Shown here piece by piece: positions 48,882 through 59,594 of a DNA stretch of 64,000 bases. Under the pieces are notes generated by a model that was not told where the DNA came from, did not search any database, and saw nothing but the letters and a program-made list of their open reading frames with translations. Origin of the DNA: Enoplosus armatus (lineage: Eukaryota; Chordata; Actinopteri; Centrarchiformes; Enoplosidae); assembly GCF_043641665.1 (NCBI RefSeq), contig NC_092198.1, positions 6,012,501 to 6,076,500 of the forward strand. Reading direction: 5' to 3'. The translations under genes and the position numbers were made by a program. Positions within the stretch are counted from its first letter, which is position 1, and every line of letters begins with the position of its first letter.

Positions 48882-50864
48882 ATGGAGTTTCTGGCTGGAC
48901 ACTGGAATAAAGATTGGGCTTCATTCTTGCAATTTTGGTTGACTGTCATCCTAAGCCTCCAAATGCAATTCAGCCCAGGTGCCTCTTGCCCGGAAGAGTG
49001 TCGCTGTGACAACCTGTTTGTGTACTGCAATGAACGCAGCCTGACATCAGTGCCTCTGGGGATACAGGAGGGCTTCAAGGTCCTCTACCTACATAACAAC
49101 CAGATAAACAATGCTGGCTTCCCTGTGGAACTTCACAATCTGGCCTCCGTGGAAATTGTGTATCTCTACGGTAACCAGCTGGACGAGTTCCCCATCAATC
49201 TGCCCAAAAACACCAGGGTCCTGCATCTCCAGGAGAACAATATCCAAACAATCTCCAAGGCAGCCCTGGCCCAGCTGTCTCAACTGGAGGAGCTGCACCT
49301 TGATGATAACTCAATCTCCACAGTGGGGGTGGAAGAAGGGGCCTTTAGGGAGGCGGTAAGTCTCAAACTCCTCTTCCTCACCAAGAACCACTTAAGCAGC
49401 GTTCCCATTGGCCTTCCTGAGGACCTGAAAGAGCTGCGGTTGGACGAGAACCGCATTGCTGTCATTGCAGAGGAGGCCTTTCAGAATGTGACTCGTCTGC
49501 AGCGCCTCCTGCTGGACGGGAACCTGCTGACGGATGAGGGCATTGCACCAGGTACCTTCCAGGACCTGGTCAACCTCCGTGAGCTGGCCCTGGCCCGCAA
49601 TTCACTCACCTTCCCCCCTCCCCTCCTACCCAGCCAGTCACTGGTCAAACTCAGCCTGCAGGAGAACCAGATCGACCAGATCCCTGTGGCGGCCTTTGCT
49701 GCCTTAAATAGGCTGGAAAAACTGGATATCTCCAGCAACCAGCTTCAGACTCTTACACAGGGTGTGTTCGATGGCCTGTCAAGCCTAAAGCATCTCATGG
49801 TGCGAAATAACCCCTGGCGTTGTGACTGTTCTGTGAAATGGGTGGTGGTGTGGCTCAAGTCTTTGCCTTCCTCCATCAACGCCCGAGGGTTTGTGTGCCT
49901 GAGTCCAGACAAGGTGCGTGGCATGGCAATCAGAGAGCTCACGCTGGATATTATAGAGTGCCCAGTTGATACTGACCAACCGCCCTGGCCCACCCTCCGC
50001 TCCACACCCCCACCCCCACCCACAACCATCCCAATCACCACCATGATCTCTACCCTCATCACCACATCCATCCCTTACTACTTTGACTCGCCCTCCCCTC
50101 CCTTACCCCCGATCCCTAACAACCCTCCTGGGCCCCTGCCTCCTTATGAGGATCCCCTTCAGATCTCCTTCCACGTGGTCAACTCCACCAACATCGAGGT
50201 GAGCTGGGCCTCCTATTTCACTGTCACAGCCTACAAGGTCACATGGGTCAAAAGGGGCCAAAGCCAAATAAACGAAGGAATGCGGGAGAGGACGGTGAGC
50301 GGGGACCGGCGGCATATTAGCCTCACCAACCTGGAACCCAGGTCAGTGTATCGGATCTGCGTGCACGTGCTGGACACCCTTAACTCCTACAGGCCTGGAG
50401 AGGATACTATATGCTCTGAGGCCAGGACCAAGCCTGCCGTGTCTACTAAGCCTCCTGGTAGAGAGCAAGCACCTCAGGAGAGCATCAACTCCACGCTGCT
50501 AATGGCTGGGATCATAGGTGGGGCGGTGCTTATCATCCTGGTAACGCTGCTCAGCCTGTTCTGCTGGCACATGCACAAAAAGAGCCGGTCATCTTCGACC
50601 AAGTGGAAATACAACCGGGGCAGGAGAAAAGACGACTACTGCGAGGCTGGGACCAAGAAGGATAACTCCATTCTGGAGATGACTGAGACCAGTTTCCAGA
50701 TAGTGGCGCTGAACAATGAGCAGCTGCTCAAGGGAGATTTCCGCATTCAGCCCATCTACACGCCTAATGGGGGCATTGGATTTAGAGACTGTCACCTCAG
50801 CAACAACAGCATAGCCTACTGCAAGAGCAGTAACGTGCCCAGTACAGAGTTCTGCCACACGTGA
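48882..50864 (+). CDS. flrt2: FLRT2, fibronectin leucine-rich transmembrane protein 2
   Basis: Single-exon gene of 660 codons, the same length as mammalian FLRT2. It is a type I cell-surface protein; the family acts in adhesion and repulsion by binding latrophilins (ADGRL) and UNC5 receptors, and modulates FGF receptor signalling. Visible order: hydrophobic signal peptide (about 1-34); N-terminal LRR cap with C36, C40, C42, C49; about ten LRRs (50-308); C-terminal cap with C314, C316, C339, C360; proline/threonine-rich linker (361-425); fibronectin III domain (about 425-515); transmembrane helix (about 539-562); cytoplasmic tail with the conserved WKYNRGRRKDDYCEAGTKKD block and ending EFCHT. 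N-glycosylation sequons are at N202, N434 and N536. Start: the first in-frame ATG, with A at -3 and G at +4; the reading frame is open for 43 more codons upstream, but only from a GTG. Paralogues FLRT1 and FLRT3 are less similar from memory, especially in the LRRs and tail. No damage is seen. Confidence 0.97.
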   Translation: MEFLAGHWNKDWASFLQFWLTVILSLQMQFSPGASCPEECRCDNLFVYCNERSLTSVPLGIQEGFKVLYLHNNQINNAGFPVELHNLASVEIVYLYGNQLDEFPINLPKNTRVLHLQENNIQTISKAALAQLSQLEELHLDDNSISTVGVEEGAFREAVSLKLLFLTKNHLSSVPIGLPEDLKELRLDENRIAVIAEEAFQNVTRLQRLLLDGNLLTDEGIAPGTFQDLVNLRELALARNSLTFPPPLLPSQSLVKLSLQENQIDQIPVAAFAALNRLEKLDISSNQLQTLTQGVFDGLSSLKHLMVRNNPWRCDCSVKWVVVWLKSLPSSINARGFVCLSPDKVRGMAIRELTLDIIECPVDTDQPPWPTLRSTPPPPPTTIPITTMISTLITTSIPYYFDSPSPPLPPIPNNPPGPLPPYEDPLQISFHVVNSTNIEVSWASYFTVTAYKVTWVKRGQSQINEGMRERTVSGDRRHISLTNLEPRSVYRICVHVLDTLNSYRPGEDTICSEARTKPAVSTKPPGREQAPQESINSTLLMAGIIGGAVLIILVTLLSLFCWHMHKKSRSSSTKWKYNRGRRKDDYCEAGTKKDNSILEMTETSFQIVALNNEQLLKGDFRIQPIYTPNGGIGFRDCHLSNNSIAYCKSSNVPSTEFCHT

Positions 50865-52164
50865 TGCAGCAGCAAATAGTACAGCGGCATTCACACATAC
50901 ACACACACACACACACACACCAGAAACACTTAACAATACATGCATAAATACACACACATACACCGTTTGTGTAGACAACAAAAAACATAAAAATTCTAGT
51001 GAAATATAACTGTACTATATATATTTCCAAGTTCTGTCTACGATGTAATTTATACTGTGGATAATAATGTGGGATTCTCTGCTATCTTTTTTATTCCTAG
51101 AAAAAGAGATACAAGTGTTTCTTTTTTTATAACCAGCAGGGTTTTGAAAGTTGTTTTAATGGTCAGTACTGTACATGAACACGGATTTGTACAATCACGG
51201 CACCCTGGGTGTAGCTTCTGACGAACGTTGTCAGCCTTGGAAGTGTTGGGGCGCTTAGAGGGCTGGGATCCTTTGCTAACCACAGAAGCAAAAATATGGC
51301 CTTTTTTGCGCTTTGAAACACTGCAAACCCTCCCTAGTACAACCGGAGAGTAGTAAAGACAACACAGCACAGGGGAAATCTAAACACCGCTGATTAGAGC
51401 GCTTGGGAAATTTAGCACTGGTCCATTGATGGCATGTTTAAAAGAAAAAAAGAAAAAAAGAATTGAAGTGCACTTTCTTACTAATGGAAGCAAGGCAGGA
51501 AGTGAGCAGAGGTTGTGATCACATGATTGTGGACGTTTGGTGTCATCGCTGAGATTTCCCAAAAGTGCCTTTACACTAAAAGCATCTTTGTTCTATTGGT
51601 TTACAGCGGAGCAAAGGTGGGTTCAGTCAAGAGACACGTTTAGGAAAACTCTGAAAAGGGATGTCTTTTTTTTTTTTGTCTTTTTTTAAGCGAGGAGGTG
51701 CAATTCCTAACCTGAGTTTAAAAAGCAACAAAGGAATATTAGGTCACTAATGAGGTGCATGGGGGGTGCTGAGACTCGCAGATCCTTTTGAAGAAACCCC
51801 CCCCCCCCCCCCCCGCCCCCGTGTTTTCCCTGTTTTGGTTAGTCAGGCCACAAGGGGGCAGTTTCCCTCAGCGTTGTGTGTGGGACAGAGGAACAGAGGG
51901 CGAGACAGACAGAAAGAAAGAAAGAAAGAAAAAAGCTGCATAGATCACTTTACCCCCACCATTCCCCTGGAGTCCATTACCCAGACGACATTACTCATGC
52001 TCAAACAGCATTGTTTGGAGTATTATTGCTCATCGAGCTACTTAATGATGTGGAATCATTTAAAACTAACAGTGTTTTTTGTGTTTGGTGGCTAAATGAT
52101 ATGGATTTTCACCACTGTGGTCTGTCATTAGGGTGGGGGGGGGTGAAGAGGCTCTGTTCCTCCC

Positions 52165-52227
52165 TGTGTGTGTGTGTGTGTTTGTGTGTGTGTATGTGTG
52201 TGTGTGTGTGTGTGTGGAGAGAGAGAG
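52165..52227 (+). repeat. (GT)n(GA)n microsatellite in the predicted 3' UTR
   Basis: About 52 bases of interrupted GT followed by GA. Confidence 0.95.
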
Positions 52228-52836
52228 CGTGATGAATTTTGAGAAAGCACACACATAATGCTAATTATACACCCACTTATTTCAACCCCGTCCCAGTGTT
52301 CATTAGGCTTTGTGATAAATTAGAAAATTACGACGTCTCCGCCCATGATCCTCGCCTATAGCGTCTCATCATTCACCTTGTGCCCACTCATGAGACTGAC
52401 TTCACTCACGGTGTGCTCACCTGAACAATGCACCCTTCTCAATCCGCGACATTAGTTTCTGCCACGATGATTCTCACCCCATCTACCCTCATTTTATGTC
52501 CCCCTCTCTCTTCGTCTGTCTCACTGTCTTCCCGGTCCGTCTCTACACCTCTGTTCCCTGCATGTGCTCAATTAAAACAGTTTCCCTGCCCTTCAGCTCT
52601 TGGGCTGTGGCGGCAGCTCTTTACATGCAAGGTGCCAGTGAGAGGTCTTCATTATGCACTTCTTAAGAAGACTTTATTTGATTTGACAAGATTTTATTTT
52701 GAGGGGCCAAGCTTAAAGAATTCCCACCGCCGACCCCCCCTCGCCCCTTTCCCCCCTCTCCTCATAATCCTCGACCAAAAAAGGGAGAAAAGTATGTAGA
52801 CCTTATTTTCACTTGGCTGCATGGAGCTCATGCTGG

Positions 52837-52863
<27 letters not shown>
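52837..52863 (+). repeat. (GA)n microsatellite in the predicted 3' UTR
   Basis: About 27 bases of GA dinucleotide. Confidence 0.95.
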
Positions 52864-52868
<5 letters not shown>

Positions 52869-53279
52869 ATGTTAACTCTTTGTGAGGCTGCTTGAACGTA
52901 CACGGTGGAGAGTCAATACACAAACTCGGGCCGAACTTTTAAAGTCAAATTATTTTAAGGGCTTGTACTCGAGTTAGTCCAGAGTGTTGAGATTATCTCT
53001 GAGAGGATTCACCTCAGCATTAAGAATATTTAAAAGTAGCCGCACTTACTGTAATTCCAGCAATAGCTCAAATCACAATCACATGGTCGACCACTTAAAT
53101 TTAAGGTTCTACAGCCGCAGTGCTTCAATTCTGTTTAACCAGGACGATGGCTTAGTGTTATGGTTTAGTTGTCTACAACCAACCTGTTTTTCCAGTGGAA
53201 CGGGACCTTTTTGTTGGAGTTTCATTTAAAAGTTTTTGCAGTATCTTAATGTTTTCTTGATAACAGAGATTTTGTCTTT

Positions 53280-53628
53280 TAAATAGTTGAGATGTGCTTA
53301 TTCACGTTCTTGCCCAGAGCTAGATAAGTTAGCCCTATTCTGTCCAAAGGTAAGAAAGTCTGCCGTAAAAACCACAGAGTCATGTTTACTTTGATTAAAC
53401 AAACAAGATGTTCATTTGTGAGCTTTGGAGGTGCTGGTAGGTGGATTTTTGTTACCTTTGGACCGAGCCAGGCTAATTGATTCCTGTCCTTTCCTGCTAA
53501 GCTAAGCTAACAGGCTGCTGCTAGCGTCATGTTTACCACACAGGCATGAGAGTGGTATCAATCTTTTGGTCTAAATCTTGGCAAAAAAGTGAATAAGCTA
53601 ATTTTGCAAAATGTCAAACTATTTCTTA
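53280..53628. mobile_element. Foldback MITE, second copy of the 22.5-kb family
   Basis: It shares with the 22,510-22,962 element the ordered blocks 'aaacaaacaagatgt' (inverted: 'acaagttatatcttgtttgttt'), 'gctaagctaagctaac', 'ggtatcaatctttt' and 'caaaatgtcaaactat', and the conserved 'ttacctttggac' block seen in the fish family. The ends are mutually inverted ('aatagttgagatgtgcttattc' against 'gaataagctaattttgcaaaatg…aaactatt'). It lies inside the predicted FLRT2 3' UTR, so the transcript would carry a hairpin. Boundaries accurate to about 10 bp. Confidence 0.75.
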
Positions 53629-55023
53629 AATGAAGAATATTTCATGAGAGAAGATTTGCATTGCAACAAATTGAATGTTTGTGAAGATCTCATTCCCCTG
53701 GCAGATGAAGTACACTTATTTTAGGCAAAATAAGATTTGAAGTCTCAGTGCTTGTGTAGATGGATATTTTTTTTCATGTTGGGTTTATAAATGCTAAGAT
53801 CTTCTGTGGTTATCAAAGCATCTCCACTTTTTCTTTTAACCTTTTTCTACTAATATCCATAGCGGACCATAAACACTTGAACATTTACATCCGATATTGT
53901 TTCGATTATTCTTTGTTATAAATGAAAGCCCTATTTTAAGTCACATGCCGATTAAACAAGGGGGGTGCTCGAACTATTGCAACACGTAGTATCTCCCCTG
54001 TCTGTGAATGTGTAACGGAGACAGATATTTGCCTTACCTTTCATGCAGGACTGAATGATTAGCTAGAGAGAGAGAGAGAGAGAGAGTTAAGGGGGAGGAG
54101 GAAGAAAAGATGAGACATAAAAAGACGGCAAAAAGAATGAACAGAAAGCACATTTCTCCCAACAGATTGCAGCCACGGCAACAACAGTATTAACATGAAG
54201 AACAACACTTAGCGTGACACACAGTAGCTAATGAGAGACTGTTCATCCATAGTGCCAGACCTTAAGCGGTGCGTGGCTAATGATTCAACCAGACGTGGGA
54301 AAGGAGCTTTGGTGGTTGTTTTGCAGCATACATTACTCTTATTTTTCTACTTGCTTGATGAAAGAAAGCGGGCTGCGGCGCGACGTGACCAATGGAATTA
54401 CACAAAACGCATTACAGACTGCTAGCATCGGGGATTATTACCGTTTCGGGGTGCCGAGAAGTAATTTTCCCTTAAAGCTCATTGAGTCAACGTTGAAATA
54501 ATTAAGCTTAATCTTGGAGAAGAAAAAACACGCGAGTGGTTGAAACAGAACACATTTGAAGTCATCCTTTCTTCCTGTAGGCTGCAAATATCTATTAGCC
54601 AGTAACATTCATTCAAGGATTTTTGCATGTACTGTATTTAGCTTCATAGCCTTTCATTTTTTGTCATTCTGGGTCATTTGGACTGTTGAGTATTTTTTCA
54701 AGCGACCACCCAGTGGTGGCTCGAGGTACGGTGTGAGCGACCATACAGAAAGGTTCTCATGCGGTTTAGAGGAAGAAGGCTGGAAAGTTACAGTGCATGT
54801 AAAACGACTAAGTTGGGATCCTTCTTCTCATCGAGACGCTGCAGTGTTACGTTGGCCATCCACACAAGTTTTCTTAGGAACCAAAGTTAAAATTTCTGTT
54901 CTCATGATGAAATATTGATGTTGTTCCATGTATGTGCCTTGAGGTTGAACTTACAATGTAAAGTCCTTGAAACCTTTAAATGTTTTTGCACAAACTGTAA
55001 ATACTTAAGTGAAGCTTTTTGAA

Positions 55024-55029
55024 AATAAA
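55024..55029 (+). terminator. flrt2: Probable FLRT2 polyadenylation signal AATAAA
   Basis: A canonical AATAAA, with a TGTA-type upstream element (TGTAAATA at 54,996) and a T-rich downstream element ('cctttttta') about 25-30 bp later. This is the first well-supported set after the stop codon that I see. A further AATAAA at 55,868 is an alternative. Confidence 0.55.
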
Positions 55030-55045
55030 AGAGCCATTGGATTTG

Positions 55046-58000
55046 AGCGATCACTCCTTTTTTATTTTATCTATCCAAATGAACGTTTATGTTCTGTTGT
55101 GCTTTAATGAGTGATCCTACATTCTTTGTCTTTTACATATTGTTTGTGCTGGCATAAGCCGTCGAACTATCAGAGGAGTTTGTACAGGAACACGGGCCTC
55201 GCCAAGTCTATTTTGGGTCAGACACTCGTAATTCTGGGTCATAGATTTGTGCTGTACCACACCATGCCAAGTTATCCTCTTATTTCTATACGGGAAGCTT
55301 GAGACATCTTAGCGTAGCCACCGCAGCTTAGTGTTCAGCTGGGGAAAATCCAGGATATTCTCTCATTCTACTTGTATGGCACAACTAAATCCCAGAACGG
55401 GCTCTTTCTCCAAATCCCTGGGTTCCACCAAAGTCCAACTTTTTTTCCCCTCCCTATGACCACATCCCAATCTTGCCTTTGTAACCTCCAGCCCACTAAA
55501 AAACCCACATTAGCCCAAATCCTGATTCACTATGACAATTAACCACATGCGTTCATCTGAAAGACAAGAGGGTGTGCCACTCTGGTATTCTGAGCGGGAA
55601 ATTGGTATTTTTCTCAAAATCCCCAAATGTCAAAATGTGATTTGTTGTAGGCTTTTTGGGGAGGCCAAGTGGATGAAGAGAACTGAGGCTTTGGCACTAA
55701 AATCATCTACTTTGCTGTTCTACCCTCCTTGTGTGTTGTGCAACGAGTTCCATGAAAGATTCATGGTGCGTGATCTCACCCCTGTGCGTTCATCATTAGC
55801 CAGTTTCAAACTAGTGATTCACCAAGACGGGCAAACGTACTATTAAAACTTAAGAAGTGTCTAATTTAATAAAGACGTAAGTAACGTGAAAAGATTAACA
55901 AACATCTGTAACGATTAAAAAGCAATCAACCACGGAAACAGCAAGTGGCTATAGCATCACAAACTTACAAAAATTACAGTTTTAGTGGGGAAAACAATAT
56001 ATATTAAACTTACCTGCCAGTCCTGTTTATGCAGGTATAACTTGCGTGTTTTATTCATAAATAAATACATGAAGAGAAATATGTATTTCAAAGAGTCATG
56101 CTAACATTATGAGGTAATGAGGCCGTTTCTGTGAAATCTTCCCAGTTTCCATTCAATTCAATTAAACAGCAATTTATCAAGCGTCCGGTCAACTACAATA
56201 ATAAAATGCTAATTACACATTAATATAGTAGTAATGCAAAAAATAATAATATTTCATAATAATAAAACACTCACAGGGCCCAATTTTCTGCATTATGAGT
56301 ACTTTTACTTTTGATACTTAGTACTAGTACTAGTAAATTAGCTCTTAATACCAACATACTTTTACTTATGTAACATTTATCCACTGAGTAAACACTTACC
56401 ATATAGGCAAAGTTGAATTTTATTGATTTATTGAGGGAAATTCAAATTTCCGGGGACCAGCTCCAGGTCTAAACCAGTCCCTTGGTCAAGGGCACTGACA
56501 GGAGAATTAGCCTAACATACATGTATGTGAAGGAAACCCTTGCATGTGAAGAGAGCATGCAAACTCCACACAGAAGTTAAATTGTCATAACACTGGAAAA
56601 CAGCATCACAGCAGTGTTTTCCATCACAATTTGTGCCCCAACATTTGTGAATGTTGTGATTCATTTCAAAGAAAGTGGTTGTGTTTGTCATATTCCATAT
56701 GGCATGCACTAATGAAATGTGGACTTTTGCCTTTGAATTGTTCACTGAACAGGTGTTCCCTCTGAGTAGCTGTTTTCTAATCTTTCCCTGCCAAAAGAAC
56801 ATTGAATTTTGTGCTTAGTACAAGCTCTCTAACAGCTTCACTTTGTGATCCTCGTTTAAGCATCTTCTAATCAGCCTCAATATGGAGGAAAAGGCATTAA
56901 GGGATGTAATTTAAAGCGATCTTATTCCAGGTATTACAAACATCGACATCTGGTAGACTTCACATTGAACTGACTGCTTTAAAGCTGTGCTCGGTTGTTA
57001 TTCCCATCTTTCACTGCCCTCAGTAGCCTTTAATTAAAGACTGAATGCAGGTGAGGCCTTTGTCTACTTCACAGTACTTCAGGCTAATGCGTGTCAGAAT
57101 GGGTCACTGGATTTCTGCCCATTTGCTGCCAACAGTGAATGCCACGAACATTAAGGAAAAACCAGACTAAATCAATTTAGGATCAGCTTGCAGTACTTTG
57201 AAATTATATGAAAAAACTAAATTAATGGAAGCAGGCTGCATGGTTTGCATTTATTCCTGTGTGGTGGTGAAAAAGAGAAAATAGCCTTGCAAGTTCAATT
57301 TTTTTCTCGAGCACTGCTGTTTCCTGAAGGTGCTTACTCTATTTGATGCTAGTCATTAAAATTTGATGTTGTGAGTTGAAAGAGACCAAAAGCACAGAGT
57401 CTATAGGAATTCCTCTGACGGCATTTAAACATTGAACACAGGGGATATTTTAAGCAATCATCAATCAGGGGACTGTTTCAAGATGCAAATTAAATTTGTC
57501 CTCCCAATTTTAGATTGCTGAGCTGAAGATTACCATGAGTTGAAGATTTTTTTTCTGATTCAGTGGCAAAGTAAATGTGCTTTGTGCCACTGAGATAAGC
57601 AAGATGCTTTCTGCACCAAAATGAATACTCTGAATACTGCCTGACGAGTCCTAAGTGTCTGCAAGGAGACTTGCTTTCAAAATAAAGAAAACCACAGCTC
57701 TTTCTGTAAAAATGTACACAATATAAACTGTTTTCTCCTCTTTTACAACTTATGAAAAGTGACTCGCCAGCTGTATGGAGTCGTAATTGGCGACAAAATG
57801 ACTTCTGCTGTCTAACTGCCTGGAATCCTTTCAGGCCCGGGAGGCATTTACAGGTGTCGGCCGAATAAAAAGCAACCCCTGCTGTATACAGTGTGATGCA
57901 ACCTACGAACAGAGTCCTGTAACAAATACTACCATCGTGGAGCTTGCAATGGTCAGTTTGTGTTGAGACACTATGTCCTAGAGGCCTAGTTGCTAATTTT

Positions 58001-58087
58001 TGCAGCAGCAGTTTGGGGTTGTGCTGTATTAGATTCAATTATATACTTAAGTAAGGATAAAAAAAAAAAAAACAATGGCTGTCCAGC
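55046..58087. other. Downstream non-coding DNA
   Basis: No gene recognised. The ORF at 55,532-55,846 (104 codons) and the minus-strand ORF at 57,490-58,038 (182 codons) have no domain I recognise. The transposon fragment at 56.2-56.4 kb is listed separately. Confidence 0.5.
56150..56400 (+). mobile_element. Fragment of the TACTT-rich hAT-like repeat
   Basis: 'acaataataaaatgctaattacacattaa', 'ctgcattatgagtacttttac' and 'tttgatacttagtac' match internal blocks of the family represented at 19.9 and 58.9 kb. Both termini are missing. Confidence 0.6.
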
Positions 58088-58706
58088 TTACTTTAAATGG
58101 AAGTCAATGGTATAGCTAGGCAGTCAAAAAGGAATCTGAGGCACTCTGAGTAAAAATGCATTGGTTTATCCATGATTAAATAAAGGATTTATATATTCAT
58201 TACACTGGGGAACACAATTTTTGTTGAGTTAGGTCTGACAGCTGTTTTTAACAAATTTTTGGGTGCGGAATCCAAAACTGATCTTAGTTTTTCTCTATCA
58301 CGTCAAGTTTTTGAACTATAGGATCCCCGTTTTCTTAAAAAATATGAAAAATACTGTACTTAACAGATATGTGTGTGATAGTACTGACCTATTGGGAGCT
58401 GCACACACCTCTCACCGCACTGTCTCAATTGTGACTGCACAAACAAGTTGCCACGTAGCTGTAGATGAGTCCAATCGTAATCAGCTGGCAAGTCTTACTA
58501 CAGCTAATCAGTGGAATTTTGCTTATCTGGAGGGTAAGCTGTGGAGAAAAAACTTGACGTGCTAGAAAAAAACTGACTGCAATTTTGGAATCAGCATGCC
58601 AATTTTAGTTTTAATCAGCATAAAAATCTAACTCAACAGAATTTTTTTTTCAAATTGTTCCCCAGTGTTATCAGAGTGCCATACCATTGACCTCCATTTA
58701 AAGTAA
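58088..58706. mobile_element. Large foldback element containing CACTGGGG termini and TTA duplication
   Basis: The outer arms TTACTTTAAATGGAAGTCAA (58,088) and, on the reverse strand from 58,706, TTACTTTAAATGGAGGTCAA are inverted repeats. Inside them, CACTGGGGAACA at 58,203 and its inverse ending at 58,667 bound a 465-bp unit flanked by TTA on both sides, the 3-bp duplication expected of CACTA/EnSpm-type elements. Arm pairing continues inward ('gttgagttag', 'cacgtcaagttttt'). There is no transposase ORF. Classification is an inference; the larger inverted structure may be the true element. Confidence 0.7.
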
Positions 58707-58929
58707 CTTTTGTATTGTGTCCGCTCCCTGCATTTCTGTATTTTAAATGTTCTAAGCAGACTGTGGATGTACATGCATGTATCGTTCTGCCAACATATGC
58801 CCAGGATTTGTGTTTTGAAAAGTCAAATGTGTGAATGCAGAAATTGTGTTTTCATCACCCTCCACTCCCTGCAGTGTTCGGGCAGACTGGGGAACAGACT
58901 GTGGGAAGGTGAGATAGCAGTGAGTGTAG

Positions 58930-59594
58930 CAGTGGTGGAAGAAGAAAAACCACAATGTTTTACACGCCTGTGTTTTGTATGTTAATTTTATTCTGATTTT
59001 AGTGGAGTAGAAGTATAAATGAGCATCCAGTGGAAATACTCAAGTAACGTACAAGTGCATAAAAATGCACTTAAATCTGCAATAAGTAACTTGTGTTTTG
59101 CCAAATGAGGGCAGCAGAAAGAAGTTGTGACTCAACATTGATATATCATCACCTTTTAAGTTGATATGAGTTTTGACTTGTTGTCAAACGGTTGCTTATT
59201 TACACATCCAGCAGTTACTGAGCTACATTAGCATTCATTCGCCACCTGACAAATCCAAGTCCAATGTTCACTCTCTTTTAGCTCGTTTTTGGTCTCTAGC
59301 AACTCCTGAGAGAAATATCTGGCTCTTTAGCTGCTAAATGCTCCACTGTGTTCACCAGCTTGTTGCTAACTGTGTCTGTCTGTTGTTTGGTGCTGAGCAG
59401 GTAGTGTACAGTGGGTTTTTTTTGTTGTTGCTGAAAACAGCTGCCTGCTGCAGCCAGAAACTCTGATGTGAGAGTAAATCAAAACGTTGTCACATTGTTT
59501 TGACATTGTCATTTGAAACATTGTTATTAAAAATATCTACTATAGGCGCTTTAAGTACAGTGCTTGATTGAATGTACCTAGTCGTAATCCACTG
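58930..59594. mobile_element. hAT-like MITE (TACTT-rich family), split by a nested element
   Basis: It begins CAGTGGTGGAAGAAG, contains 'tagtggagtagaagtataa' and 'aatactcaagtaacgtacaag', is interrupted, and resumes 'ttaagtacagtgcttgattgaatgtac' to CCACTG. The flanks GAGTGTAG and ACGTGTAG agree at 6 of 8 bases, a decayed hAT target duplication. Confidence 0.75.
59075..59550 (+). mobile_element. Nested TTAA-flanked non-autonomous element (476 bp)
   Basis: TTAA lies directly on both sides (59,071-59,074 and 59,551-59,554), and removing the insert restores an uninterrupted '…gcacttaagtacag…' block of the host MITE. TTAA duplication is the hallmark of piggyBac-type (also Kolobok) transposition. 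The interior ('ccagcagttactgagctacattagc', 'ctggctctttagctgctaaatgc') is a repeat I recognise from percomorph genomes; a fragment lies at 32.5 kb. There is no transposase. Confidence 0.8.

Larger units (their letters stand above)
50865..55045 (+). other. flrt2: Predicted FLRT2 3' UTR (about 4.2 kb)
   Basis: No gene or strong competing signal lies between the stop codon and the AATAAA at 55,024. The region holds an (AC)n tract at about 50,896-50,921, a C18 run at 51,797-51,814, (GT)n at 52,165-52,216, (GA)n at 52,837-52,863 and 54,066-54,086, and a foldback MITE at 53.3-53.6 kb. A Pumilio-type site TGTAAATA is at 54,996-55,003. The UTR end is inferred, and earlier or later polyadenylation is possible. 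Confidence 0.5.

Noticed and set aside
57490..58038. 182-codon minus-strand ORF
   Set aside because: It is the longest ORF outside FLRT2 but has no domain, no repeated or structured composition and no splice context I can recognise. One such ORF is not unexpected by chance in 64 kb.
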